Shown here piece after piece: positions 52,021-63,490 of a stretch of 64,000 nt of DNA. A model generated the notes under the pieces. That model saw only the letters and a program-made list of their open reading frames with translations. It was not told where the DNA came from and ran no database searches. Both the position numbers and the translations under genes were made by a program. Source of the DNA: Ephydatia muelleri (lineage: Eukaryota; Porifera; Demospongiae; Spongillida; Spongillidae). The stretch's first letter is position 1, and every line of letters begins with the position of its first letter. The DNA is taken from positions 1,103,825-1,167,824 of the forward strand of contig JABACO010000015.1 in the NCBI GenBank assembly GCA_013339895.1. Direction: 5' to 3'.

Positions 52021-52814
52021 TCTTCTATGGCCGTCAAATGGGTCCCCAGGAACTTCTGAATTCACACTCGCAATTTCGTCCATGTCGGTCCTCCCATGAG
52101 GGGCAGAGGCTATCCGATCTTCATTGACCATGTGGGGGTCACTTTCAGGCATGGTGGCGGGAGGATTGGTGAGGAGGAGGGACCCCAAAACCTGCATGGC
52201 CATGTAAACTCCGCCAAATATCAGAAACGAGTACGGGACTTTGGAAAGAACGTCCGGGTGTTCAAAGTAGCCACTGTCGGAGAGTGGATGGTTGAGAGGG
52301 TTAATGTATAGCGTCTGCGTGTACGTGAATAGCACCGCTCCCAGCCCAAAACCAGAGACGACAAAGCCACTGGCAAAACCTTTCCACTTGGGAAGCCAGC
52401 GGACGGCACAGGCCACAGGGCCAATGTAACCGATCCCCAACCCAGTCCAAACATGACTCCATAAGTGAAGACAAGCATCCAGAAGGAGAGCTTTATGGCA
52501 AAGAAGGATAGCATCACTCCCCCACTCATGATCAGGCTACCAGCCATGGTGGCAAGGCGGGGCCCAATCTTGTGGTCCAGCCAACCCCCGAGGAACATGG
52601 AGACCCCCTGGAAGACAACGGCAGAGGCGTACACCAAGGAAGTGGTCCCGATCTGGAGGTCGTGAGGGCTGGACTGGTTCCGGATGTAGGACGTGATGTA
52701 GGGGGAGAGGTTGCCATAGGTGTAGATGGTGCCCAGACTAAAGTGGATGATGAACCCCCCGAGGAGAACAAGGAGGGCACGTGGGGGGGGCAACCAAGAG
52801 GGCCAACGTCTCAT
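52021..52814 (-). CDS. major facilitator transporter (OFA/monocarboxylate-like), N-terminal half, copy A
   Basis: ATG at 52814 begins a Pro-rich start and TM1 (LLVLLGGFIIHFSLGTIYTY). The MFS loop motif GGWLDHKIGPR lies between TM2 and TM3, and GYIGPVACAVRWLPKWKGFA marks TM4-TM5. One base is missing near 52436 relative to copy B (ggttgggg against ggtctgggg), shifting the frame. The frame then runs through TM6 into a hydrophilic loop (about 52150-52021) and enters the gap. The family resembles oxalate/formate antiporter-type MFS carriers: 12 TM, proton- or anion-coupled organic acid transport. The substrate cannot be told from sequence. Confidence 0.75.
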
Positions 52815-54273
52815 TGTTCATATGCTGCTGTCGTTGCGAGGTGTTCGCGAGCGTAGAAGGTTATTTATTTGGTAGGTTTGTACTGATGCCTTCTTTTTAA
52901 CGCCTCTCCTTCTGAAGACCCCTTCGAGTGGGAGCGTATGTAATGCGTTACGTACAGGATGTATTTGCTGGGTTTGGGGGGGGGGGGGGGGAGGGAGGGA
53001 GAGAGTAAATAAATGTTATCGTAAGTCGTTGACAACACAACTTTAGTTAAAACGGAACAAGGGTCCCACGGATTACTACACAAAGCAAGCCCATCCAACG
53101 CTTTGGCTGCATCCCGACCAAGTAACACGCATGTGGCCATCATGCCACCGTACAATGAACTGCCAACAAAGCCGACACTTACACTCAACTAGCGTTCGCC
53201 GAAGAGGTATAAATATACAATTATCCGTACAGCTTCCATTTTAAAAATAATACATCAATGTCATGTGATGTTGCGCAACCTATGGCGTAACTTACGGTGC
53301 CTACGTCACCTTTGTTTCGATAGTTTGTATTTTTTGAAGTCCATAGTTCTACCAGATATATCTCTGGTTCTACTTAACCCGTATTCTGTCAGTGCAGAGG
53401 CACGTACAATGCCTAGTTGGGCGTGGCCAGACCTTAGTAAGGTCAAGCCACGCCCAACTAGCATTTTAAAGTTTCCAGAGAGGGGTTGGGTGGCGGATAG
53501 AAATTATGCGTGTTTCAATGATTTTGTACCTGAAAGGAACATCCTTGCTTGCGGGGTGGAGATGTTGAATACCTTCAGAAAAACTAATAATCAGCGTTTT
53601 GTAAATTTTTATCTCAGTAGCAAAAGTCTCAATTGCCCCTTACTTGATAGTGCGTTGGTAGCGGGCGAACAAATTAGAACGTGTTTTGAAGTCAGCAAAT
53701 GCTTGCCTTGAATACTAAGTAGTGGTGTGGCATACATTCCTTCGCCCCCTCCCCCTGTGTAAAATAGTTGGGTTTATCTCGGGTTTATTTTTAAATTAAA
53801 CTTTTTAACATACGCGTGGTTTCAAGGCTAGTCTGCCAATATTCGTTATCATTTGGATTGGAATCTAATATTATTCTGGCCAATGTTATATTTCGAACAC
53901 TGCGGCCCTAAATTGCTTACGTGCTTTGAACCTGCATCCCCTTCTGATACCAAGATTCGAATGGCAGGAACGAATAAATCGACATACCTGAACTAACCGA
54001 CTTCAGTTCCTCGTGAAGGAACATGCGATCAGCTACGCACAATACCGCATACTAAAGGAAAGGAGTATCAATGTAGCATTGAATTTAATTATATACCGTG
54101 TATACATATGCAATTCTCATTTGAGTACCCTCGACCGGGCCCACAATAAAAGCAGGATTGTCTTTGTAGCCCTTCTTAGTAACGATACCAATCGTGCACT
54201 TCACTCACGATTAGCCATGCAGATGAATCATTAGACGAGACATTTTCAGAAATCCATTTTTACAGAGATAATC
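52815..54273. other. non-coding interval between transporter copies A and B
   Basis: 52865-52975 matches the 5' flank of copy B (56405-56515). 53490-53780 matches 58740-59060. A hairpin lies at 53413-53461. No supported gene. Confidence 0.55.
53413..53461. repeat. stem-loop CTAGTTGGGCGTGGC...GCCACGCCCAACTAG
   Basis: Perfect 15-bp arms around an inner gaccttagtaaggtc palindrome. The second copy is at 40163-40204, and the arm word ccacgcccaacta also occurs in the promoters of copies 2 and 3 (30076, 34456). Confidence 0.85.
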
Positions 54274-54547
54274 TATACCGTAGAATACCAGATATAACGA
54301 CCCCCCCCCCTCCGCCCCTTACGTGAGACCCTAAAAAAAAAGGCATGTTTTTGAAACGAGCGTATCTCCAAAACCCGTCACGCCACCACGTACCTCATAT
54401 TGCACCACTTCTTTCTTATAAACTTAAAAGGTACGTGGTGGCGTGACGGGTTTTGGAGATACGCTCGTTTCAAAAACATGCCATTTTATTTTAGGGTCTC
54501 ACGTAAGGGGCGGGGGGGGGGGGGGGGTCGTTGTATTCTACGGTATA
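54274..54547. mobile_element. foldback MITE, 274 bp
   Basis: Two long inverted arms (54274-54395 and 54429-54547) around a loop of about 33 bp. The arms are nearly identical over ggtacgtggtggcgtgacgg and gttttggagatacgctcgtt; they differ by homopolymer length and a 7-bp insertion near the left tip. The tips read TATACCGTAGAATAC. Insertion at TA is possible but not proven. Confidence 0.85.
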
Positions 54548-54916
54548 TATCTCACTACAAAAAAAGTTTTACTCGACATTTTCGCGCATGCGCACGATTG
54601 CAAGCGCTATTGTGGAAGCGCATAAATTTGTTACCCGAATAAATAGCCATTTTTTAATTCAAGGGAGATGAGTTACAGACAACCGACACTCACCAGCTCG
54701 AGAGGGGGGCTCACTGCTCAGGTACGACTTGACGCATGATCCTACGCCAATAATCACGAGTGCGCGTGCTATGAATGGTCAATAATGATTTCATGCACGC
54801 ATAGATTGATCTTGCTGCGCGCGCATATCCCACACTTACACTTAAACAGTATTACGGGCTGCACACTCAAGTTACACTTTGTGAGTGTGTGTACTAACAA
54901 GATGAAAACCCAAACT

Positions 54917-56346
54917 CTACTCCCTCTCTAAAGGCAAATACCTCTTGTGGCGGTACAGAAGTGCAGTCACAAATGCCGCCAGGCAAAAGCCGGAAACAAG
55001 GAAGAAGTAGCCAAACCAGTCCAGGTAATCAAGCAGGTACATGGAGATCATTGCACTCACAGCAGTGGACAGACTGTTGGCAGTGGACAAGATGCCATAG
55101 TTCGTGCCAAAGTGCTTCGACCCAAATGATCGAGCCGCTGCCGTTGGAAAGAGGGAGAAAATGCCGCCAACACAGAAGAACAGCACACACACCCCACACG
55201 ATAAACATGACCCTCCCCGCCATGATGGTCGCGTAGAAGGGTAAGCACAAACGTTGTCATGACAGCTATCAGGCACACCAACCCCCTCCTTGTAGGTGAA
55301 CTTGTCAGCAAAGACACCCCAAAATATCCTCCCAGCAGTAATTGAAGATTGCGCTCACAGAGCCCACTGCAGCTAAGAAGTGGTCGTCCCTTTATTGAAT
55401 ACCTCTCCGAATAACTTGTACTTGGTTGCTGTGGTGAATACTGCTGACGCAATCAGGAAGAAAAGAACCACAGGTGGTAGAAGCCAAAAGTTCTAAGCAT
55501 CTGCAGTGGAGAGAGATCGGTGATCCTGTTCTTGGGTTGAAGACAGAATGCTGGATGTGCTCTCTTTTATGGCCTTCGAATGGGTCCCCAGGGGGGTCTC
55601 TGAATTAACCACTTCGAATGTCATTCTTGTCAGTCCTCTCCTGGGGGGGCGGCGGTTATCTGATCTCAAAGTCACTTTCAGGCATGGTGGCGGGAGGATT
55701 GGTGAGGAGGAGGGACCCCAAAACCTGCATGGCCATGTAAACTCACCAAATATCAGAAACGAGTACGGGACTTTGGAAAGAACGTCTGGGTGTTCAAAGT
55801 AGCCACTGTCGGAGAGTGGATGGTTGAGAGGGTTAATGTATAGCGTCTGCATGTACGTGAATAGCACTGCTTCCCAGCCCATAACCAGAGACGACAAAGC
55901 CACTGGCAAAACCTTTCCACTTGGGAAGCCAGCGGACGGCGCAGGCCAAGGGGCCAATGTAACCGATCCCCAGACCCAGTCCAAACATGACTCCATAAGT
56001 GAAGACAAGCATCCAGAAGGAGAGCTTATGGCAAAGAAGGATAGCATCACTCCCCCACTCATGATCAGGCTACCAGCCATGGTGGCAAGGCGGGCCCGAT
56101 CTTGCAGTCCAGCCAGCCTCCAAGGAACATGGAGATCCCCTGGGATAACAACGGCAGAGGCGTACACCAAGGAAGTGGTCTCCATCCGGAGGTCGTGAGG
56201 GCTGGACTGGTTCCGGATGTAGGACGTGATGTAAGGAGAGAGGTTGCCATAGGTGTAGATGGTACCAGACTAAAGTGGATGATGAACCCCCCAAGGAGAA
56301 CAAGGAGGGCACGTGGGGGGGGCAACCAAGAGGGCCAACGTCTCAT
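54917..56346 (-). pseudogene. major facilitator transporter, copy B, multiply frameshifted
   Basis: From 56346 the DNA follows copy A closely through the N-terminal half, then continues through a hydrophilic loop to TM7-TM12, ending LYRHKRYLPLERE at 54917. The pieces lie in several frames: breaks are visible near 56270, 56095 and 55740, and the 55330-55490 part has in-frame stops (the stretch matching FIKDDHFLATMG). The C-terminal piece with TAAARSFGSKHFGTNYGILS is well preserved. It is either a young pseudogene or a poorly assembled gene; the number of breaks favours the former. It shows what the gap removes from copy A. Confidence 0.8.
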
Positions 56347-56649
56347 TGTTCATATGCTGCTGTCGTTGCGAGGTATTCGCGAGCGTAGAAGGGTTATTTA
56401 TTTTGATAGATTTGTAGTGATGTCCCAGCAGTGCCTTCTTTTCAACGTCCCTCCTTCTGAAGACTCCTTGGAGCGGGAGTGTATGTAATACGCTACGTAC
56501 AGGATGTATTTGCTGGGGGGTTGGGAGGGAGGGAGAGAGGAAGAGTACAATAAATGTTATTCTCAGTTCTAGGGTCATTACAAGTGAAATCAACGCAATT
56601 ATTGGCATCTATGTTTCAATATCGTTAAGATATGCAAAAAAAAATAAAA
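56347..56649. other. 5' flank of copy B
   Basis: Matches the 5' flank of copy A over its first 150 or so bases; otherwise featureless. Confidence 0.5.
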
Positions 56650-57425
56650 TATTAACTCATCGTTTGGGAATCACAAGATGTGAAAACATGTAAACAATAC
56701 TGAATATCTCAATGTGTATTGCATATAGAGCTAAAATATTTTACTGCATATAGCTACGATAGATTTTTCAAATGGGTGTGGCTTTTATCAAATTGTGCAA
56801 TGTATAGCATTTTTTATGTTTCTTAACGCTGGTATTGAAAATGGTACTTTTCCCCTATGTTCTTTAGGTGTTCCAAGTTTGAGATGGCATGAAAAGAAGT
56901 AAAAACCACTATTTGATTTTGTATTAAAATTATGTGTTAGTGAGTTATTAAAAGTAAACAATTAAAAGCATTGTGGTTTTTAGTGTTCAAGTTTGATTTA
57001 TTGTTAGAATATTTACTAATAAAATGCAAATCAAATGTAATAATTTTTCAAATGTAATTCAGGTTAATGAACGGTTAATAAATCCTCCAGAACATTATAA
57101 ATCACATTAATTGATTAAAAATTATTTGATTTCATCTTTATACTTATTAAAGGTAATCAGATTTTAATAGCACAGTTCACTTCTTCAAACTTGGAAGACC
57201 TAAAGAACATTAAAAAATCAGAACAAGTGTTCTTTTTTAAAATACCAGTGTTAAGCATAACATACATAGCACATTTGAAGCACACTCATTTGCCTCTCAT
57301 TGTAGCTAAATTATTTCAGCTCTATATGCAATGCACATCGAGATTTCAGTATTGTTTACATTCATTTGTGGTCCAATGTTTTCACACTTTCTGGCGATTC
57401 GAATTTGGAGTTAATATTTTGTATA
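56650..57425. mobile_element. long-TIR element related to the one at 37038
   Basis: Inverted arms at about 56650-56905 and 57183-57425 share tgtaaacaatactgaa, gcatatagagct, ttaacgctggtatt and ctatgttctttaggtgttcc with their reverse complements. The same arm words occur in the element at 37038. The short AT-rich core (56906-57182) has no coding potential, so this looks like the non-autonomous form. Confidence 0.7.
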
Positions 57426-58867
57426 ACTAAAGAGTGCAACACTGAAACCAACAAAAACATAGGTGTCGATAATAGTGTTGATTGACTTGGATCTTGGAAT
57501 GACCCAACACATAAATCGTACACTTAACTTAAAACGTATTCATAGTAACACAAAACAAGTCTCTTCCTCTTTGGTTGTATCCCGACCAAGTAACACGCAT
57601 GTAAGTTTGTACGTATGCATTTGTACCTCTATTTCGGCGGATGCTACATTTAGTGCACTATATGGGATTGTTTCCGCGAAAAGGGACCGACCCTTTTCAT
57701 GTGTCGTGCGACCGATCCATAATCTGACATACGTCCAGTGGTCCCACAATATCCACGTCCATATTGGTGCACAGCATTTACGAAAATATATCTGGGTGAC
57801 GAAAAGGGTCTATACATTACCAGTACGCGCATATGGAAATGTAGCTTGCGTTGCAATGCATGGCTAATAAAAAATTCAGCGCCTTACAACTCCATGACAG
57901 ATATTCAGATTCTCAGTGCGTAAGAAGCAAGGTGTAGAGGACATTTCAGACTTCCAGAATATTGAATCTTGACAAAAACATGCCTTTTCGCCGAAACGAT
58001 CCCATATGATGTTACGGGGGGGGGGAGGGGGGGGGGGGGGGGGGGGGATAACCTTATGCGCATCATGCCAGCGTTCAATGAGCATTGCCCTCACCTTTGT
58101 GTCGATAGTTGTTTTTGTTTTTTCAAGTTCTCCGCGATTGTAGATTTTCTTGCTATGGCCACGCGGATTTCTATGGGAGCATTTCAAAGAAAGTAACAAA
58201 CCACAAAGCCATGCTGGTGCTGTGGGTTTGTTACTTTGCTACATGCTACAAAGCTTTAGTCTCGTACCCAGACCCACCATGACGTAAGCGTTTATCGCTT
58301 AGTGTTTATACTGTAAGCGATAAACGCTTACGTCATGGTGGGTCACTAACACTCTGGATATACATGCAATCAAGTTGACGCGGTGGATTTCGATCGACAA
58401 TGTAGCCAGGAACCCAAAAATTAAATTATATATAAATATAAAAAATAAAAACACAAGTTGATGAGGCAGCAAACATTAACTGAAATACTCCATTGAGAGA
58501 GCTTTCAATTTATGCTACACTGGAGCACATGATGCAACACCTGTAATTTGTGAAAGAGAGGAAGCATAGTACAAACACATGCAAAAAGACACCAATTAGA
58601 GAGTCATATCATCCCAACGATGCAACATTCAAGGGTACTCATATCAATTTGGCAACCTGCTGGGGCCTGCTACCGTGTTTGAAGTTAGGAAGAAGGTAGT
58701 CTCGACGAAAAGTGGGTACGCTGGAATGTCCCAGCCTGCTCGGAGAGTGGGAATTATGCGTGTTTCAAGTATTTTGTACCTGGAACTGAGCAACACTTTT
58801 GTTTCTTCGAGAGGGACAGTGCCAGGCAGTGTGAATACCTTTAAGTGATTAGCATTTTGATCTCATT
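57426..58867. other. interval without a supported gene
   Basis: 57310-57510 matches 38260-38450. A G run lies at 58016-58047 and a perfect hairpin at 58271-58344. 58740-58810 matches 53490-53550. Confidence 0.5.
58271..58344. repeat. perfect 31-bp hairpin
   Basis: Arms 58271-58301 and 58314-58344 are exact complements (gacccaccatgacgtaagcg, then tttatcgctta) around a 12-bp loop. It is preceded by tagtctcgtacccagaccc, a word also present at about 33607 and, with two changes, at 28588. Confidence 0.9.
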
Positions 58868-58956
58868 CACAATGGTGTGCGGGTGGGAGGTGGAGGCAAT
58901 GTAAGGGGCCAGGTTGCCATACTCGAAGAGGGTGCCTAGGCTGAAGTGAATGGATA
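58868..58956 (-). pseudogene. fragment of the transporter gene (TM1 region)
   Basis: atggtgtgcgggtgggaggt, ggcaatgtaaggggccaggt and tgccatactcgaagagggtg match 60735-60825 of copy C with a few changes and a short deletion. Only this roughly 90-bp piece is present, set inside sequence that elsewhere (53490-53780) lacks it. Confidence 0.85.
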
Positions 58957-59358
58957 TGTTCCGTTCACAAATGCATGGAACACGCAAATTCCAATTGAAT
59001 CATTCCCATCAGTGGGTGTGACATAGATTCCTTTGCCCCTCCCTGTGGAAAACTGGGTGCTCAAGACATTGCAGGCGGACTCTACACTCATGTGTCTTTA
59101 GCAGGGCATATACGGATAGTGCAAACATCAGGTCGTTGTGTGCATACATGTAGTATGCAGTATTATTTCCCCTCTATACATATGCAGCCTGGTAACGAGG
59201 TGCAGCATTGAATTTAATTAGAAATAGTACCAGGAACTGTCAAAGGGTAATTAAAGCTAATATGCATACTGGGATAGGAATATGCAGAATGTCCATAATA
59301 ATGCATCTTGATACTGAGAGTATTACAACACACATACACACTGGTGCAGCAAATCAAG

Positions 59359-60880
59359 TCAATCTCTCTCCTGATGACGAAGAAAAGATAAGTACCTTCT
59401 GTGACGATACAGAAGCGCAGCCGCAAATGCCACCAAACAAAATCCAGAATTGAGAAACGGATAGCCGTACCAGGGAGACGAGGCAGGACAAAGGAGGTGA
59501 TCACGGCACTCAGGACCGCTGAGAGGCTGTTGGCGGTGAACAGAATACCATAATTTGTGGCAAAGTACTTTGACCCAACGATCGCGCAGTGGCCGTGGGG
59601 AAGAGTGCATATAACCCTCCAACACAGAAGAACAGACCACAGACCCACACAAAGAACATCCCTTTCCCTGCCGCAACGGAAGCATAGACGGTCAGCAACA
59701 AAGCCGACATGACAGCCGTCATGCACACAAGACCAGCCTTGTAGTTGAACTTGTCCGCAAACGCTCCCAGGATCAAGGACCCTGCAGAGTTACAGATGGC
59801 ACTGGTGGAACCCATAGTGGCCAGAAAATGGTCGTCCTTTATGAACCTCTGACCGAAATACTTGTACAGAGTCACGACGGCCGTGACAGCTGTCCCAGCG
59901 CAGGCCAAGAGCAGCCAGAGGTAGCAGAAACCACGGGTGCTCACCATCTGACGGGGGGTCAGGCTGGTGATGACGTTGGGGGTCCAGGACGAGGTACCGT
60001 ACATCTTCTGCCCCTCGGTCTCCAACAGACCACCCCCACCACCACCACCCCCACCCGAAGTGCTAGTGTTGTATTCCTTGCTCACGGATAGGTGGGCGCC
60101 CGGTTCATCGTCCTCCACTGACTGTACACCGAAGGAAGGGGGAGGAGGAGGGGATCCTTGCAAGGTGGAGTCGATGCTCGATGTGGGCTCGATGCTGTTG
60201 TTGATACGTGGGCGTGGCCGACTCCTCCCCTTTGCCGGTGGATTGGATAGGAGGAGGGCCCCGCTCATGAGTGTGACCAGGTGCACGCCTCCAAAGACCA
60301 AGAAGGAAGAGGGGATTCTGGAGAGGACGTCGGGGTGGGTGAAGTAACCTTCTTCTTCCTCGGGAGGGTAGTTGTGAGGGTTAATGTAGATCGTTTGCAG
60401 GAAGGCAAACACAGCGCCGAGTCCAAATCCTGAGAGAATGAGGCCATTGGAGAAGCCCTTCCACCGGGGCAGCCAGCGAATGGCGCAAGCCAGAGGGCCG
60501 ACGTAGGCCAAGCCCAGGCCCAATCCAAACATGGCCCCATAGGTGAATAGGAGGAACCAGAAGGAAACCCTTATGGCAAAGTAGGAGAGCATCACTCCCC
60601 CGCTCATGATTAGGCTCCCGGCAATGGTTGTGAGGCGCGGGCCGATCCTGCGGTCTAGCCAGCCGCCCAGTACCATGCTGAGGCCTTGGCCCACCACGGC
60701 GACGGAGTAGAGGAGGCTGGTTGTGCCCGTGGTGATGGTGTGCGGGTGGGAGGCGTTGCGGATGTAGGAGGCGATGTAAGGGGCCAGGTTGCCATATGCG
60801 AAGAGGGTGCCGAGACTGAAGTGAACGATGAATCCCCCAAAGAGGACGAGCAGTGTCCGAACACGAGGGGGAATGGCCAT
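59359..60880 (-). CDS. major facilitator transporter (OFA/monocarboxylate-like), copy C, nearly intact
   Basis: ATG 60880 starts a 12-TM carrier of about 500 residues in a single exon: TM1 at about 8-28, the MFS signature GGWLDRRIGPR at 72-82, and GFGLGAVFAFLQ in TM5. A long cytoplasmic loop (about 210-310) has Pro and Gly tracts. The second half holds LWLLLACAGTAVTAVVTLY, FADKFNYKAGLVCM and LFFCVGGLYALFPTATARSLG. One base is missing near 59574 (SLG/SKYFATNYG) and another shift lies near 59470, after which LYRHRRYLSFLRHQERD ends the protein at 59359. Both are single-base changes in an otherwise well-kept gene. Plasma-membrane organic-anion transport is the family role; the substrate is unknown. 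Confidence 0.75.
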
Positions 60881-61610
60881 CTTGTGAAAAGGTTTGTTTT
60901 ATTCCTCTGCTACCGTCCTCTGGCACGATTTGTGTTCGCTGCCTTCAGTGTGTTAATTTAGACCGTTGCCGCCAGGAGTGAGGGCGGCTAGCCGGCTCTG
61001 GTAGGAGGAGACGAGGAAACAAAAAATGTCACAACGAAGCTAATGCTACTGTTGTGATCACCTCAATTCTAACTCTAGCCCGTAGAGCTACGGTGCCATG
61101 CCAATCATGAATTGGACAAAGCCACACCCACCCTTTACATAACATCACAGATTGTTTGTTTAGGCTACCTGTGTCAGCCTGAAAGCTTAGTCAAGTGAGC
61201 AATTGAACCAAACGCCGCCACCAAAATGCGAACAATTTATTGTTTAAAATGTTACATACGGTAAGCTTTACTTGACAGGACAAGAGTTCGGACCGGAAGG
61301 GGGAACCGCTTATATTGGCCTTACCTCTGCCCTTACCATTCTGATGCCTTTTGGGACAAGCTGGTCCAACTTGCCCGGCTCCAGGCCTTAGAGTTATTTG
61401 GCTATAGGATGAGCGTCACTAATTTGCCCAGTGTACCGCATTGGACACTTTTGATCAGGCTTGGATGCAGGCCCAGTAGAGAGGTGCCCCCATCTTCGTT
61501 CCCTCTCCCATCATGCTGCCACTGCAATTGCTTCAGTGTCTGCTCCTTGGGGGTTGGATCGATTTTAATTTGAGCGCATAACCGGACCTTACTTGTACAG
61601 GTTGAGATGT

Positions 61611-61654
<44 letters not shown>

Positions 61655-62552
61655 CATGTGTGTTTCTATATGCTGTTATCTTTTGCAAATTGGACCATTT
61701 TCATGTATGTACATGCCACTCTCCTATAAATTACCATCATTAATGGAACAATAAAAACTCAAGCAGTGGAAGAGTTTGTTGATGCTATCCCTCCCAGGCT
61801 GGGTTTAAACCTGTACAGCAGAAAGTTCTTTCACCCAAACTGGAAAACTGAGATTCAATGTCCTCTATGACCGCTCTTTTCAGGCAGAAAGGACACATTT
61901 GCTGTCCTCCTCCTCCCCAGTCCTCTCTCCGTGGCTACCAGTGGTCCTCTCTGAGTGTTTGGGTCCTTTAGAACTAATCAGTTTTAGGAAGCAATTAAAT
62001 GGTGGCTTGGACTAGATTTCTCCTTGCATATGGTAAGACCTAGTGGAGATGTAGTCGTCAGGCCCAACACACGAAGTGGTATTTGAGTCAGGTTAGCACA
62101 CAGCTAGGTGCCAAGGTTGAGGTAGGAAACAACTTCACATTCGATCGTAGCCACCCTAGGTCAGCAGCCATCCTTTGTTCAGAACTGAGCCCTGCAGTAT
62201 TTCGACCTCCCTTGTGACCTCATCGTTAAAATTCACTCAGTTTCAGAAGCAGGAGCTGGAGAGATCAGGATGTACAGCGCCCCTTGTCGTGAACTGGATG
62301 GTCTGTCCCACACATTGGAGATCTATGGTGCCTGGGCAATGAGGTCATAATGCCAGCTGAGGTTTTGAGCAGCTGTGAAACCAAGTCTGTAGTGTTACAA
62401 GATTTGTATGGCCAACTGAACATTCCTACCTTGTTATGTGTGTGTTGTATGAATACACCATGGACGTACCACACATGTCGATTTATAGGTTTTCCGGTTT
62501 AACTCCGCCCCCGTGAAGATGAGCCGAGCTTAGAAAAAAGTTTCTGCTCAAC
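60881..62552. other. interval between the transporter and DNAJC30
   Basis: No supported gene. A GT microsatellite lies at about 61613-61652. The two genes are divergent (minus left, plus right), so both promoters should be here. Confidence 0.55.
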
Positions 62553-63194
62553 ATGGCCGTTCGTTTGTGGGAAAAGTTGAGTAGTGCAGCAGCTTGCCGA
62601 GCGTCGTGGGCATGTAAAGCTTCATCACAGACAGCGACGCCATGGGCCGCATATTCGTCCCAACAATGGCGGCAATATTCTATACTAGCCAAGGAGAAAG
62701 ACTACTACGCCGTACTCGACCTATCTCCACACGCCACTCACAGCCAAATAAAAGACGCCTACTACAAGCTCTCGATGAAGTACCATCCCGATCGCAACAA
62801 AAGTGCCGAGGAGGCGCACCTGAAATTTACGGAGATAACCGAAGCGTACTCTGTCCTCGGGAACTATGAACTGAGAAAGAGGTACGACAAGGGGATATTC
62901 CACAAAGAAGAGGGTTCTCACACAGAACACCGAAGGCCTACGAGACCGCATACGGGTCCCGTTCGTCCGAAATTCAACTTCGACGAATTTTACCGCAATC
63001 ACTACGGCGAGGCCCTTCGTAGGCATCGGAGGCAGGCCCACGAGAAGAAGGCCGCAAAGGACAGAGCGGAGGAGATGACCGTACCCTCCAACATCCAGCG
63101 ATTCCTTATCGCATGCGTTGCGACGTCTATATTCCTTGGCGGATGGTATATGGCCTATTTCAGAAAACACGACAGAACTAAAGCGGGATATTAG
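62553..63194 (+). CDS. DNAJC30: DNAJC30 homologue, mitochondrial J-domain protein
   Basis: 213 residues in one exon. Residues 1-45 are rich in Arg, Ser and Ala and nearly free of acid, like a mitochondrial presequence. The J domain spans about 50-115, with YYAVLDLSPHATHSQIKDAY, the catalytic HPD at 78-80 (KYHPDRN) and LRKRYDKG at its end. The block FNFDEFYRNHYGEALRRHRR (141-160) is the DNAJC30 signature after the J domain. One transmembrane helix lies at about 184-203, before a short basic tail. In mammals DNAJC30 is an inner-membrane J protein linked to ATP synthase and to turnover of complex I subunits. I chose ATG 62553 because the presequence follows it. Human DNAJC30 is also intronless. 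Confidence 0.92.
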   Translation: MAVRLWEKLSSAAACRASWACKASSQTATPWAAYSSQQWRQYSILAKEKDYYAVLDLSPHATHSQIKDAYYKLSMKYHPDRNKSAEEAHLKFTEITEAYSVLGNYELRKRYDKGIFHKEEGSHTEHRRPTRPHTGPVRPKFNFDEFYRNHYGEALRRHRRQAHEKKAAKDRAEEMTVPSNIQRFLIACVATSIFLGGWYMAYFRKHDRTKAGY

Positions 63195-63490
63195 TTGTCT
63201 ACAGACAGCTGCACCACACAACAGTGACAACACACACTCACAGACACACAGTCTCATGCATATACAATATCGCAGTATGATGTGGTAGTTTTTATACTTC
63301 CTAGTTCAGAGATTGATGTGAACAAATCATATGCAGGTGGTACTTCATTTCCATCCAATGCATCCCTTCAGCACTCAGAATTTTGACAGCTCATATGAAA
63401 TAAATATGCACCATGTTCACTGACACAAACCACATGCAATTTAGCAATTCCCTAATAAACATCTTAACACAAAATGCCTCATGTAAAGAG
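63195..63490. other. convergent 3' interval
   Basis: Space between the convergent ends of DNAJC30 and the VPS37-like gene. It holds the DNAJC30 poly(A) signal and a second AATAAA-like word near 63453; nothing else seen. Confidence 0.6.
63399..63404 (+). promoter_or_regulatory. AATAAA polyadenylation signal of DNAJC30
   Basis: Canonical hexamer about 205 bp after the stop codon. Confidence 0.7.
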
